This document shows positions 38,611 to 48,641 of a stretch of 64,000 nucleotides of DNA, piece after piece (the first letter of the stretch is position 1; every line of letters starts with the position of its first letter). The position numbers and the translations under genes are program-made. Location of the stretch: NCBI GenBank assembly GCA_035532115.1, contig DATKRO010000104.1, positions 1 to 64,000 on the forward strand, written 5' to 3'. The stretch comes from Acaudatibacter sp035532115 (GTDB lineage Bacteria; Pseudomonadota; Alphaproteobacteria; Caulobacterales; Caulobacteraceae). The notes under the pieces were generated by a model. It made no database searches. It had not been told where the DNA came from and was given only the letters and a program-made list of their open reading frames with translations.

Positions 38611-38636
38611 CATCTCATTTTGCCAGGACGGCGGCG

Positions 38637-39332
38637 ATGTACGCGGTGATCAGGACCGGCGGCAAGCAGTACCGGGTCAGCCCGGGCGAGGTGCTGGTGG
38701 TGGAAAAGCTCTCCGGCACGCCGGGCGACAGCGTGGCATTCGACCAGGTGCTGATGATCGGCGACGGCGAGGCCGTCACCGTCGGCGCGCCGCTCGTCGA
38801 GGGCGCCAGCGTCAACGCCACCCTGATCGAGACCCGCCGCGGCGAGAAGATCAAGATCTTCAAGAAGACCCGCCGGCAGGGCTACCGCCGCACCCGCGGC
38901 CACCGGCAGAGCGAGAGCGTGCTGCGCGTCACCGCGGTCGCCGGCGACGGCAGGAGCCAGGCCTGGGACGGCGAGGTCGATCTGACCCCGCGCGCCGAAC
39001 TCAATCTGCGCGCCCGCAACCTCGCCCGGATCGGGGCGCCGCCGCTGACGCCCGACGCGGTCGAGGTCGAGACGGTGGTCGAGCCTGAAGGTCCGGGCAA
39101 GGCCGCGCGCGGCCGGGCCAAGGTGGTCGAGACCTCCGAGCCCGTGACCGCCGAGGCGAGCGGCGCAGCCGAATCCAGGAAGAGCGCCCGCAAGAAGAGC
39201 GCCGCCCCGAAGGAAGCCAAGACCTCCCATCCCACCAAGGCCCAGGCGAGGTCGTCCGCGCCCAAGCCGTCGAAGGCCCAGGCCAAGGCGCCCGCCATCC
39301 GCAAGTCCGCCCCGCGCGGCAAGGGCGGCTGA
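38637..39332 (+). CDS. rplU: 50S ribosomal protein L21 with a long basic C-terminal extension
   Basis: bL21 binds 23S rRNA early in 50S assembly. Residues 1-103 are a normal L21: MYAVIRTGGKQYRVSPGEVL, then IKIFKKTRRQGYRRTRGHRQ. The usual family length is about 100-105, but this product has 231 residues. A middle segment (about 104-130) is followed by a low-complexity Lys/Ala/Ser/Pro tail (for example KSARKKSAAPKEAKTSHPTK). Extended L21 proteins are known in Caulobacterales. rpmA follows after 27 bases, the usual operon. Confidence 0.96.
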   Translation: MYAVIRTGGKQYRVSPGEVLVVEKLSGTPGDSVAFDQVLMIGDGEAVTVGAPLVEGASVNATLIETRRGEKIKIFKKTRRQGYRRTRGHRQSESVLRVTAVAGDGRSQAWDGEVDLTPRAELNLRARNLARIGAPPLTPDAVEVETVVEPEGPGKAARGRAKVVETSEPVTAEASGAAESRKSARKKSAAPKEAKTSHPTKAQARSSAPKPSKAQAKAPAIRKSAPRGKGG

Positions 39333-39359
39333 CGCCCCGTTCGAGGAGAGTAAAAGGCC

Positions 39360-39623
39360 ATGGCTCACAAGAAATCCGGCGGCTCCTCGCGCAACGGCCG
39401 CGACTCGGCGGGCCGGCGCCTGGGCGTCAAGAAATACGGCGGCGAAGCGGTGAACGCCGGCGCGATCATCGTACGCCAGCGCGGCGCCAAGCTCTGGCCG
39501 GGCGAGAACGTCGGCATGGGCCGCGACCATACCCTCTTCGCCCTGAAGACCGGCCACGTGGGATTCGTCACCCGAAAGAACGACCGCACCTACGCCATGG
39601 TGACGCCGGCCAAGGCCGACTAG
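39360..39623 (+). CDS. rpmA: 50S ribosomal protein L27
   Basis: bL27 reaches the peptidyl-transferase centre. The 87-residue product begins MAHKKSGGSSRNGRDSAGRR and continues with LGVKKYGGEAVNAGAIIVRQ and GMGRDHTLFAL, a complete match to the family. The N-terminus is uncleaved-type (no Firmicutes leader). GAGGAGAGTAAAAGGCC precedes the ATG. It is co-transcribed with rplU and followed by an intrinsic terminator. Confidence 0.98.
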   Translation: MAHKKSGGSSRNGRDSAGRRLGVKKYGGEAVNAGAIIVRQRGAKLWPGENVGMGRDHTLFALKTGHVGFVTRKNDRTYAMVTPAKAD

Positions 39624-39641
39624 GCGACCCGAGCAGCCAAG

Positions 39642-39668
39642 CCGGATCGCCCTCGAAGAGCGATCCGG
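39642..39668. repeat. Perfect 9-bp inverted repeat after rpmA
   Basis: CCGGATCGC (39642-39650) and GCGATCCGG (39660-39668) flank CCTCGAAGA. It has no T run. It lies between the rpmA stop and the terminator and may protect the mRNA end from 3' exonucleases. Confidence 0.5.
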
Positions 39669-39680
39669 ACGCACGACCCA

Positions 39681-39715
39681 GGCGGGGAGTCCGGAGCGCA
39701 GGACCCCCGCCTTTT
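39681..39715 (+). terminator. Intrinsic terminator of the rplU-rpmA operon
   Basis: GGCGGGG (39681-39687) pairs with CCCCGCC (39705-39711), with an inner TCC/GGA pairing, and is followed by TTTT (39712-39715). Confidence 0.75.
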
Positions 39716-39736
39716 GCGTCGTGCTGGGAGGCGACC

Positions 39737-40273
39737 ATGATCGAGGAGACCCTGACGCGGCCCATCATCGCCACGGCGCGCCTCGTCCTGCGCCCGCCGG
39801 TGGCGGAAGACGCGCCACGGCTGGCCGAACTGGCGAACGATTTCGAGGTCGCCGGGATGACCACGACCATACCCCACCCCTACACCCTGGCCGACGCCGA
39901 AGCGTTCATCGGCCGGGCGCGGAGCGCCGAGCCCGCCAAGGAGGCGCTCTTCGCGATCGAACTATCCGGCGAGGGCGTCATCGGAACCCTGGGCCTCGAC
40001 CCGGACGGGACGCTCGCCCACGAAGTCGGCTACTGGATCGGGCGATCCTACTGGGGCCGCGGCTACGTCACCGAAGCCTTGATCGCGGGCCTGGGCTGGG
40101 CGCGCGCCGACTGGGGCCGGCGCTGCGTCACCGCGCGCCACTTTATCGACAATCCCGCCTCCGCCGCCGTGCTCGCCAAGGCCGGATTCCTCTACACCGG
40201 CCGGCAGGAGACGCGCTTCTGCGTCGCGCGGGCCCAGCCCGTGCTCAGCCGCTGGATGGTGTGGCTGGCTTAG
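39737..40273 (+). CDS. GNAT N-acetyltransferase, RimJ/RimL type
   Basis: A 178-residue acetyltransferase. It starts with TARLVLRPPVAEDAPRLAEL, continues with EVGYWIGRSYWGRGYVTEAL (acetyl-CoA loop) and ends with NPASAAVLAKAGFLYTG, the pattern of RimJ/RimL-like proteins that acetylate protein N-termini or small amines. The substrate is unknown. The start is the ATG at 39737. Its stop codon overlaps by four bases the stop of the GNAT pseudogene on the other strand. Confidence 0.9.
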   Translation: MIEETLTRPIIATARLVLRPPVAEDAPRLAELANDFEVAGMTTTIPHPYTLADAEAFIGRARSAEPAKEALFAIELSGEGVIGTLGLDPDGTLAHEVGYWIGRSYWGRGYVTEALIAGLGWARADWGRRCVTARHFIDNPASAAVLAKAGFLYTGRQETRFCVARAQPVLSRWMVWLA

Positions 40274-40709
40274 CGGGCGGACAGGGGGAAGACCCACATC
40301 ACGTCGTCGTCGGTCTCGCGCACGCCGCCGCAGCCGGCGTAGAGGCGCATGGCCGGCTGGTTCGCCGCGCTGGTCAGGACCCACATCTCATAGTAGCCGC
40401 GCTCGACGCTGAGCCGGCGCAGAGCCTCGATCATCGCTCTGGCCGCGCCGCAGCGGCGATGGCTCTCGGCCGTATCCACCGAGTAGATCAGCAGCGCCGT
40501 GCGGGTCATCTGCGCGAGCACATGGCCGTATATGAAGCCGACAGGTTCCCGCCCTCGAGCGCCGCGACGGCCACGAAACAGGGATCGGATAAGAGTTCGC
40601 GGCAGCGGTGCGGGGCAGGAACGCCATCCTCGTCCTCGCCGGAGGTCACCGCTGCGGCCGCAGCGGCCAGAAGGACCTCGTCGCCAGGCCGCAGGATCCG
40701 CGCTTCCAT
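40270..40709 (-). pseudogene. GNAT acetyltransferase, AAC(3)-I-like, with a one-base frameshift
   Basis: The N-terminal part (MEARILRPGDEVLLAAAAAA to PCFVAVAALEGG) and the C-terminal part (EPVGFIYGHVLAQMTRTALL, SVDTAESHRRCGAARAMIEA, NQPAMRLYAGCGG) lie in different frames. They join in a G/C run at about 40548-40554, where one extra base would restore about 146 residues. The order of motifs resembles AAC(3)-I-type GNAT proteins, but substrate is unproven. The usual RRxGxG/A loop reads HRRCGAARA, so it is already degenerate or divergent. Confidence 0.72.
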
Positions 40710-40763
40710 TCCGCTCCGCCTCGCTGGTGATCAGGTGTCGCAACCGGGGTGTCGCAATCGGGG

Positions 40764-40792
40764 CTGACATCTCCCCGCTGGGGGCCTATATA
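40764..40792 (+). promoter_or_regulatory. Promoter of the rimP-nusA-infB operon
   Basis: CTGACA (40764-40769) and TATATA (40787-40792) with a 17-base spacer; initiation near 40799. A tandem direct repeat of TGTCGCAA(C/T)CGGGG lies just upstream at about 40735-40764. Confidence 0.6.
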
Positions 40793-40822
40793 GACCCCAC
40801 ATCGTCCGTTGGCGCTGGATGG

Positions 40823-40861
40823 CGCTTACGAGCGGCGGCCCCAAAGGCCAGCCGCTTTTTT
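40823..40861 (+). promoter_or_regulatory. Candidate transcription attenuator in the rimP leader
   Basis: AGCGGCGGCC (40831-40840) pairs with GGCC-A-GCCGCT (40846-40856), and TTTTTT follows, so a terminator forms about 15 bases before rimP although no plus-strand gene ends here. A competing short stem CGCT-TACG-AGCG (40823-40834) would take up the 5' arm and act as an anti-terminator. Control of nusA-operon leaders by NusA-dependent termination is known in other bacteria. The switch itself is inferred. Confidence 0.6.
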
Positions 40862-40875
40862 GTTGATCGAAAGGC

Positions 40876-41562
40876 TTGGGCTTGCGCGGCAAGACCGCAG
40901 AAGACGAGGCGCTGCTGGCGCTGCTGGATCCCGTGGCCGGCGCCGCCGGCTACGCCATCGTGCGCCTGCGGCTCGCGGGCGGCGACCACGCGCGGCGGCT
41001 GCAGATCATGGCCGAGCGCCCGGACGGGACCATGCTGGTGGAGGACTGCACGGCGCTTTCGCGGGCGATCTCCCTGGTCCTGGACGCCGCCGATCCGATC
41101 CGCTGCGAATATACGCTGGAGGTCTCCAGCCCGGGCATCGACCGGCCGCTGACCCGCCTGGAGGACTTCGCTACCTACGCCGGTTTCGAGGCGCGCCTCG
41201 AACTGGACCGCCTGGTCGAGAACCGCCGCCGCTTCAAGGGCGTGCTGGCCGGCGCCGAGGATGGCCAGGTGGCCATCGAGCTGGAGGGCGAATCCCAGAC
41301 CGCCCTCGTCGCCTTCGCCTGGATCAGCGAGGCCAAGCTCGTGATCACCGACCGGCTGATGCAGCGTGGCGCGGCGGCCAGGGCCGCCCGATTGCCACCT
41401 CCTCCTGCGACAGGGGAAGAGGCGCGCGAACCGGCGCAGGAGCGCGGCGCCGCGGCACGAAACACGGGGCGCAGCAAGCCCGCTTCGCCCCCCGGGCCGC
41501 GCCTGCAGGGCGCTGCCCCCGTGGGGGACAGTGACACGAACAAACGAGGAATCTGCAGATGA
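40876..41562 (+). CDS. rimP: Ribosome maturation factor RimP
   Basis: RimP assists late assembly of the 30S subunit. The 228-residue product has the N-terminal domain (LLDPVAGAAGYAIVRLRL), the conserved VEDCTALSRAISLVLDA, the YTLEVSSPGIDRPLTRLEDF core and the SH3-like C-terminal domain. An extra Pro/Ala-rich tail of about 50 residues follows. The start is a TTG at 40876, or the TTG six bases later. The 3' end overlaps nusA by four bases (ATGA). Confidence 0.95.
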   Translation: MGLRGKTAEDEALLALLDPVAGAAGYAIVRLRLAGGDHARRLQIMAERPDGTMLVEDCTALSRAISLVLDAADPIRCEYTLEVSSPGIDRPLTRLEDFATYAGFEARLELDRLVENRRRFKGVLAGAEDGQVAIELEGESQTALVAFAWISEAKLVITDRLMQRGAAARAARLPPPPATGEEAREPAQERGAAARNTGRSKPASPPGPRLQGAAPVGDSDTNKRGICR

Positions 41563-43211
41563 GCGTCACCGGCATCTCCGCCAATCGTCAGGAGCTGCTT
41601 CAGATCGCCGACGCGGTCGCCCGCGAGAAGGCCATCGAGAAGGAGATCGTCATCGAGGCGATCGAGGAGGCGATCCAGAAGGCCGCGCGCACGCGCTATG
41701 GCGCCGAGCACGACATCCGCGTCGCCATCGATCCCAAGACCGGCGAGACCGCCATCACCCGCGTGGTCACCGTGGTCGAGGACGATGCCGAGGAGGTCAA
41801 CGACTACGCCCAGAAGCGCCTCGCCGACGCTCTGGCCGACGATGCGGACGCCTTCGTCGGCAAGACCTACGTCGAGGAGCTGCCGCCCTTCGAGTTCGGC
41901 CGCGTCCAGACCCAGATGGCCCGGCAGGTGGTCACCGGGAAGGTGCGCGAGGCCGAGCGCGAGCGGCAGTACGAGGAGTTCAAGGACCGCGTCGGCGAGA
42001 TCGTCAACGGCGTCGCCAAGCGGGTCGAGTACGGCAACGTCATCGCCGACCTCGGCCGCGGCGAGGGGGTGATGCGGCGCGACCAGTCGATCCCGCGCGA
42101 GAACTTCCAGGTCGGCGACCGCGTCCGCTCCTACATCTACGACGTGCGCCGCGAGGCCAAGGGTCCGCAGATCATGCTCTCGCGCGCCCACGGCGGCTTC
42201 ATGGCCAAGCTGTTCGCCCAGGAGGTTCCCGAGGTCTACGACGGGGTGATCGAGATCAGAGCCGTCGCCCGCGATCCGGGCAGCCGGGCCAAGATGGCGG
42301 TGATCTCCAACGACTCCTCCATCGACCCGGTGGGCGCCTGCGTCGGCATGCGCGGCAGCCGCGTCCAGGCCGTGGTCGCCGAACTTCAGGGCGAGAAGAT
42401 CGACATCATCCAGTGGAGCGCCGACGAAGCGACTTTCCTCGTCAACGCCCTGGCGCCGGCCGAGGTCACCAAGGTGGTGATGGACGAAGAGGCCGGGCGC
42501 GTCGAGGTGGTGGTGCCCGACGAGCAGCTGTCGCTGGCCATCGGCCGGCGCGGTCAGAACGTGCGCCTCGCCTCGCAGCTTACCGGCTGGCAGATCGACA
42601 TCATGACCGAGAGCCAGGAATCGGAGCGCCGCCAGCGCGAGTTCGCCGAGCGCACCGCCCTCTTCCAGGAGGCGCTCGACGTCGACGAGGTCATCGCCCA
42701 GCTCCTGGTCACCGAAGGCTTCGCCAGCGTCGAGGACGTGGCTTACGTCGAAGCGGCCGAGATCGCCGGCATCGAGGGCTTCGACGAGGACACCGCCGAG
42801 GAGATCCAGGCGCGCGCCCGCGAATACCTGGACAAGGAGGCCGCCGAATACGACGCCCGCCGCCGCGAGCTGGGCGTCGAGGATCCGGTCCTGGAGGTCG
42901 AAGGCGTCACCTTGCCCATGGCCGTCACCCTGGGCGAGCACGACATCAAGACCCTCGAGGATCTCGCCGGCCTCGTCCCCGACGATATCCGCGGCTATTA
43001 CGAGACCAAGAACGGTGAGCGCGTCCGCGAGCCCGGGATTCTCGACGACTACAACCTGCCGCCCGAGGAGGCCGAACGCCTGGTGCTGCGCGCCCGGGTG
43101 GCCGCCGGCTGGATAGAGCCGGAGGCCGAGCCCGAGGCCGAGGAGGATTCCGGCGCGGACGACGAGGTCCTCGCCGAGGCTGAACCTGCAGAGGCGGGCG
43201 GCGAAGCGTAA
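41559..43211 (+). CDS. nusA: Transcription termination/antitermination protein NusA
   Basis: NusA binds RNA polymerase and nascent RNA and tunes pausing, termination and rRNA antitermination. The 550-residue product has the N-terminal polymerase-binding domain (to about 130), S1 (about 135-200), KH1 and KH2 (VGACVGMRGSRVQAVVAEL; LAIGRRGQNVRLASQLTGW) and two C-terminal HhH-type acidic repeats (from about 365 and 440). The acidic tail ends in EPAEAGGEA. The ATG overlaps the rimP stop. Confidence 0.98.
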   Translation: MSVTGISANRQELLQIADAVAREKAIEKEIVIEAIEEAIQKAARTRYGAEHDIRVAIDPKTGETAITRVVTVVEDDAEEVNDYAQKRLADALADDADAFVGKTYVEELPPFEFGRVQTQMARQVVTGKVREAERERQYEEFKDRVGEIVNGVAKRVEYGNVIADLGRGEGVMRRDQSIPRENFQVGDRVRSYIYDVRREAKGPQIMLSRAHGGFMAKLFAQEVPEVYDGVIEIRAVARDPGSRAKMAVISNDSSIDPVGACVGMRGSRVQAVVAELQGEKIDIIQWSADEATFLVNALAPAEVTKVVMDEEAGRVEVVVPDEQLSLAIGRRGQNVRLASQLTGWQIDIMTESQESERRQREFAERTALFQEALDVDEVIAQLLVTEGFASVEDVAYVEAAEIAGIEGFDEDTAEEIQARAREYLDKEAAEYDARRRELGVEDPVLEVEGVTLPMAVTLGEHDIKTLEDLAGLVPDDIRGYYETKNGERVREPGILDDYNLPPEEAERLVLRARVAAGWIEPEAEPEAEEDSGADDEVLAEAEPAEAGGEA

Positions 43212-43249
43212 GGCCAAAGAGCGACTGGCCGCGTGCGGAGCGCCTTGCC

Positions 43250-43846
43250 GTGACCCTCGCCGCCGTCGGCCGCGAACGCCGCGACATCGTCTCCGGCGAG
43301 GTGATGGACGAGGCGCGGCTGATCAGGTTCGTGGCCGGACCGGAGGGGCGGGTGGCGCCGGACCTGGCGCGCAAGCTGCCGGGGCGGGGGCTGTGGGTGG
43401 CCGCCGACCGCGCCTCGGTGCAGACGGCGGCTCGCAAGGGCCTGTTCGCCCGCGCCGCCAAGGCGAAGCTCTCGGCGCCCGCCGATCTCGCCGACGAGGT
43501 CGAGCGGCTGATCGGGCTGCGGCTGCTCGCGGGCCTGGGCCTTGCGCGCAAGGCGGGCGAGCTTACCTGGGGTCATGAACGGGTGCTGGCGGCGATCGCG
43601 GCCGGCAAGGCGGCCTGGCTGGTGGAGGCCAGCGACGGCGCCGAGGACGGGCGGCGCAAGGTGCTGGCGGCGGCGCGAAAGGTCCGGCCGCCGCCCCGGC
43701 TGATGATGGCGTTCACCGGCGCGCAATTGAGTTTGGCCTTGGGCGCCCAGAATGTGATACACAGCGCCTTCCTTGCGGGGCGGGGCGCCGAGCGCTGGAC
43801 ATCCGATGTCGAGCGTCTATCAGGCTTTCGCCCGCTTCTCCCTTGA
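43250..43846 (+). CDS. YlxR (DUF448) RNA-binding domain fused to an L7Ae-like domain
   Basis: A 198-residue protein between nusA and infB. Residues 8-85 are a YlxR domain (ERRDIVSGEVMDEARLIRFV, LPGRGLWVAADR). Residues 95-190 are an L7Ae/L30e-like fold (GLARKAGELTWGHERVLAAI, VIHSAFLAGRGAERW). YlxR is reported to bind RNA or RNase P RNA in other bacteria; in alphaproteobacteria the fused form is usual. The family's CxxC-type start (ERRCIV) is ERRDIV here, so one Cys is lost. The start is a GTG at 43250, 38 bases after nusA. Confidence 0.88.
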   Translation: MTLAAVGRERRDIVSGEVMDEARLIRFVAGPEGRVAPDLARKLPGRGLWVAADRASVQTAARKGLFARAAKAKLSAPADLADEVERLIGLRLLAGLGLARKAGELTWGHERVLAAIAAGKAAWLVEASDGAEDGRRKVLAAARKVRPPPRLMMAFTGAQLSLALGAQNVIHSAFLAGRGAERWTSDVERLSGFRPLLP

Positions 43847-43957
43847 GGATCGGCGCGAGGAGGCCCCGGCCGCAAGGCAGGGACGCGCCCGGCCTGTCGC
43901 CGGGTTCTGTTTCCAGAGTTTGGCCGGTCCCGACGCCGGCGGGTAAAAGCGAGCTGC

Positions 43958-46891
<2,934 letters not shown>

Positions 46892-47002
46892 GGCGACGCA
46901 AGCCCGCTTCGGCTACTTCCCCCGACCGGGGCAGAGAGGGTAGCCTCCCGTCGATCGGTGGAGGGGTCTTTCCCGTCGCCCGGCCACCGCGGGAGCTTGC
47001 CG

Positions 47003-47821
47003 ATGTTCGCCACCGCCGCCTACGAGACCCTCCTCGTCGACATCCCCCGCCCGCACGTGGCGCGGATCCGGCTCAATCGCGAGAAGCAGATGAACGCCTA
47101 CAACTGGCGCATGAGCCAGGAGCTGCAGGCCGCCATCGCGCTCTACCGCGACGAGGACGATCTGCGCGCCGTGGTTCTCGCCGGCGCCGGGACCCGCGCC
47201 TTCTGCACCGGCGGCGACATCTCCGCCTCCGACCCACAGCATCGCGACAAGGTGCGCGCAGCGCCGATGGGCTCGGGCCGCGAGATGCGCGACGGCATGC
47301 AGCCGGTGCTCTCGCTGTTGCGGCGCATCGACAAGCCATCGGTGGCCCTGATCGAAGGCTACGCCGTCGCCGGCGGCCTGGCGCTGGCGCTCGCCTGCGA
47401 TTTCCGCTTCGCTGGACCGGCCGCCAGGTTCGGCGACACCTCGGGCCGCTTCGGCCTGCTCCCGGACGAGGGCGGCGCCTGGCTGTTTCCGCGCTTCATG
47501 GGCTACGACCGCGCGCTGAAGATGACGCTGATGCACGAGATCTACGACGCCCGGACAGCCTTCAGGCTCGGCCTCGTCACCGAACTGGTCGAGGGCGACC
47601 TCGCGGCGCGGACGCTGGAATTCTGCGAGGGCCTGGCCGCCCAGGCGCCGCTGGCGGTGCGCATGGCCAAGACCATGATGCAGCGGGCGCTGAAGTCCAG
47701 TTTCGAATCCTCGCTCGTGGACGCCCAGCTGGCGGTGATGATCACCAATCCCAGCCAGGACGTCCGCGAGGGCGGCCAGGCGTTCCGCGAGAAGCGCGCC
47801 CCGAACTTTCAGGGGCGCTGA
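47003..47821 (+). CDS. Enoyl-CoA hydratase/isomerase family protein
   Basis: A crotonase-fold enzyme of 272 residues that acts on acyl-CoA esters. It shows HVARIRLNREKQMNAYNWRM, the oxyanion-hole segment AGAGTRAFCTGGDI, and AVAGGLALALACDFRFAG with the second oxyanion glycine. The catalytic Glu pair of hydratases is partly replaced (GLLPDEGGAW keeps an acidic residue), so isomerase or dehalogenase-like activity is also possible. The ATG at 47003 is preceded by GGGAGCTTGCC. It follows infB by 111 bases and is probably a separate unit. Confidence 0.9.
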   Translation: MFATAAYETLLVDIPRPHVARIRLNREKQMNAYNWRMSQELQAAIALYRDEDDLRAVVLAGAGTRAFCTGGDISASDPQHRDKVRAAPMGSGREMRDGMQPVLSLLRRIDKPSVALIEGYAVAGGLALALACDFRFAGPAARFGDTSGRFGLLPDEGGAWLFPRFMGYDRALKMTLMHEIYDARTAFRLGLVTELVEGDLAARTLEFCEGLAAQAPLAVRMAKTMMQRALKSSFESSLVDAQLAVMITNPSQDVREGGQAFREKRAPNFQGR

Positions 47822-47861
47822 GCGCTCCCGGCCGCTCGGACCTTTGCGATGGTATTCAGAT

Positions 47862-48332
47862 TCAGCGGACCTCGTGCAGGTTCAGCGCGCCGATGCCGGC
47901 GGCCACGTCGAAGCCGGTTCTTCCCTCGACGCTCAGCGGCTGCAGCGCGATGGTCCGTTCCGAACCGCCGATAAGCGCATTGGCCCCGAGGCCCACGCCC
48001 ACGGCCGCGCCTGCGGTGACGCCGCCATAGTGGCCGTCGAGCGCGCCCGGGCCGAGGCGCTCGGTGGGCGCGAACACCGCCCAGACGAAGTTGCTGGGTC
48101 CCTGATAGCCGATGTCGACGCCGAACCTCGAGATGCGTCCGTCGTAGCGCGCCCGGCCGTTGATGCCGGAATAGAAGCATCGCACCGGCCTGGACGATCC
48201 GAGAATGAAGCCCCATCCGCTTTTCTCGTGACAGGAGAGCGTGCCGATCTTGACGCCGCCCTCGTGCGCCATGGCGCCGGTGGTCCATCCGAGCGCCCCA
48301 AGCAGCGACGCGCAAAGCAGAAACGTCTTCAT
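47862..48332 (-). CDS. DUF992 family periplasmic protein
   Basis: A 156-residue secreted protein with a signal peptide (MKTFLLCASLLGALGWTTGA, cut near AMA-HEG). The mature part contains GTLSCHEKSGWGFILGSSRP, RCFYSGINGRARYDGRISRF, NFVWAVFAPT and a glycine-rich GGVTAGAAVGVGLGANALIG, all typical of DUF992. Function is unknown for the family; it is common in alphaproteobacteria. The ATG at 48332 follows AAGGGATC. It converges with the crotonase gene. Confidence 0.85.
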   Translation of the reverse strand: MKTFLLCASLLGALGWTTGAMAHEGGVKIGTLSCHEKSGWGFILGSSRPVRCFYSGINGRARYDGRISRFGVDIGYQGPSNFVWAVFAPTERLGPGALDGHYGGVTAGAAVGVGLGANALIGGSERTIALQPLSVEGRTGFDVAAGIGALNLHEVR

Positions 48333-48641
48333 CGGTAGATCCCTTGGCTGGCTCCCCGCCCCCAGCAAGAGCGCCCCGAGACGCAGAATGTTCCGCGCGT
48401 CGGCTTTGCGAAGAACTGGGCGCAGGTCGTCCTCAATCGATCCCTTCACTACGGCCGGCCCACACCGTCACTGGATTCATCTACGTCTCCACGGACTTGT
48501 CATGCCTGGCGTGACCATCTTGGGAGCCGGCGCGGGCCGCTGCGGCCGGTCGAACATTCCGGCGCGCGGCTGGACCATCGCCGGTCCATCATGTCAGGTG
48601 CGAAGCGGAGCGGTAATCATGGCTGACCGGGCGAAGAGACA
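48333..48641. other. 309-bp region upstream of norB, with a tiny leader ORF
   Basis: It holds the divergent promoter area of the DUF992 gene and norB. Besides the palindrome at 48571-48588, an 8-codon frame (MADRAKRQ, ATG at 48619) with its own GGAG overlaps the norB start by an ATGA. Translation of this mini-ORF could couple into norB. I see no NnrR/FNR-type box. Confidence 0.4.
48571..48588. promoter_or_regulatory. Palindrome upstream of norB, possible operator
   Basis: TGGACC (48571-48576) and GGTCCA (48583-48588) form a perfect inverted repeat with the 6-base spacer ATCGCC, 53 bases upstream of the norB start. Its symmetry and position suit a dimeric regulator. It does not match the FNR consensus. 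Confidence 0.4.

Larger units (their letters stand above)
38151..38636. other. 486-bp intergenic region with a dispersed repeat and the rplU promoter
   Basis: No gene is seen. From the cobW side it holds about 170 bases without clear signals, then the repeat at 38326-38456, then about 90 bases, then the rplU promoter and a leader hairpin, each listed separately. Confidence 0.6.
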
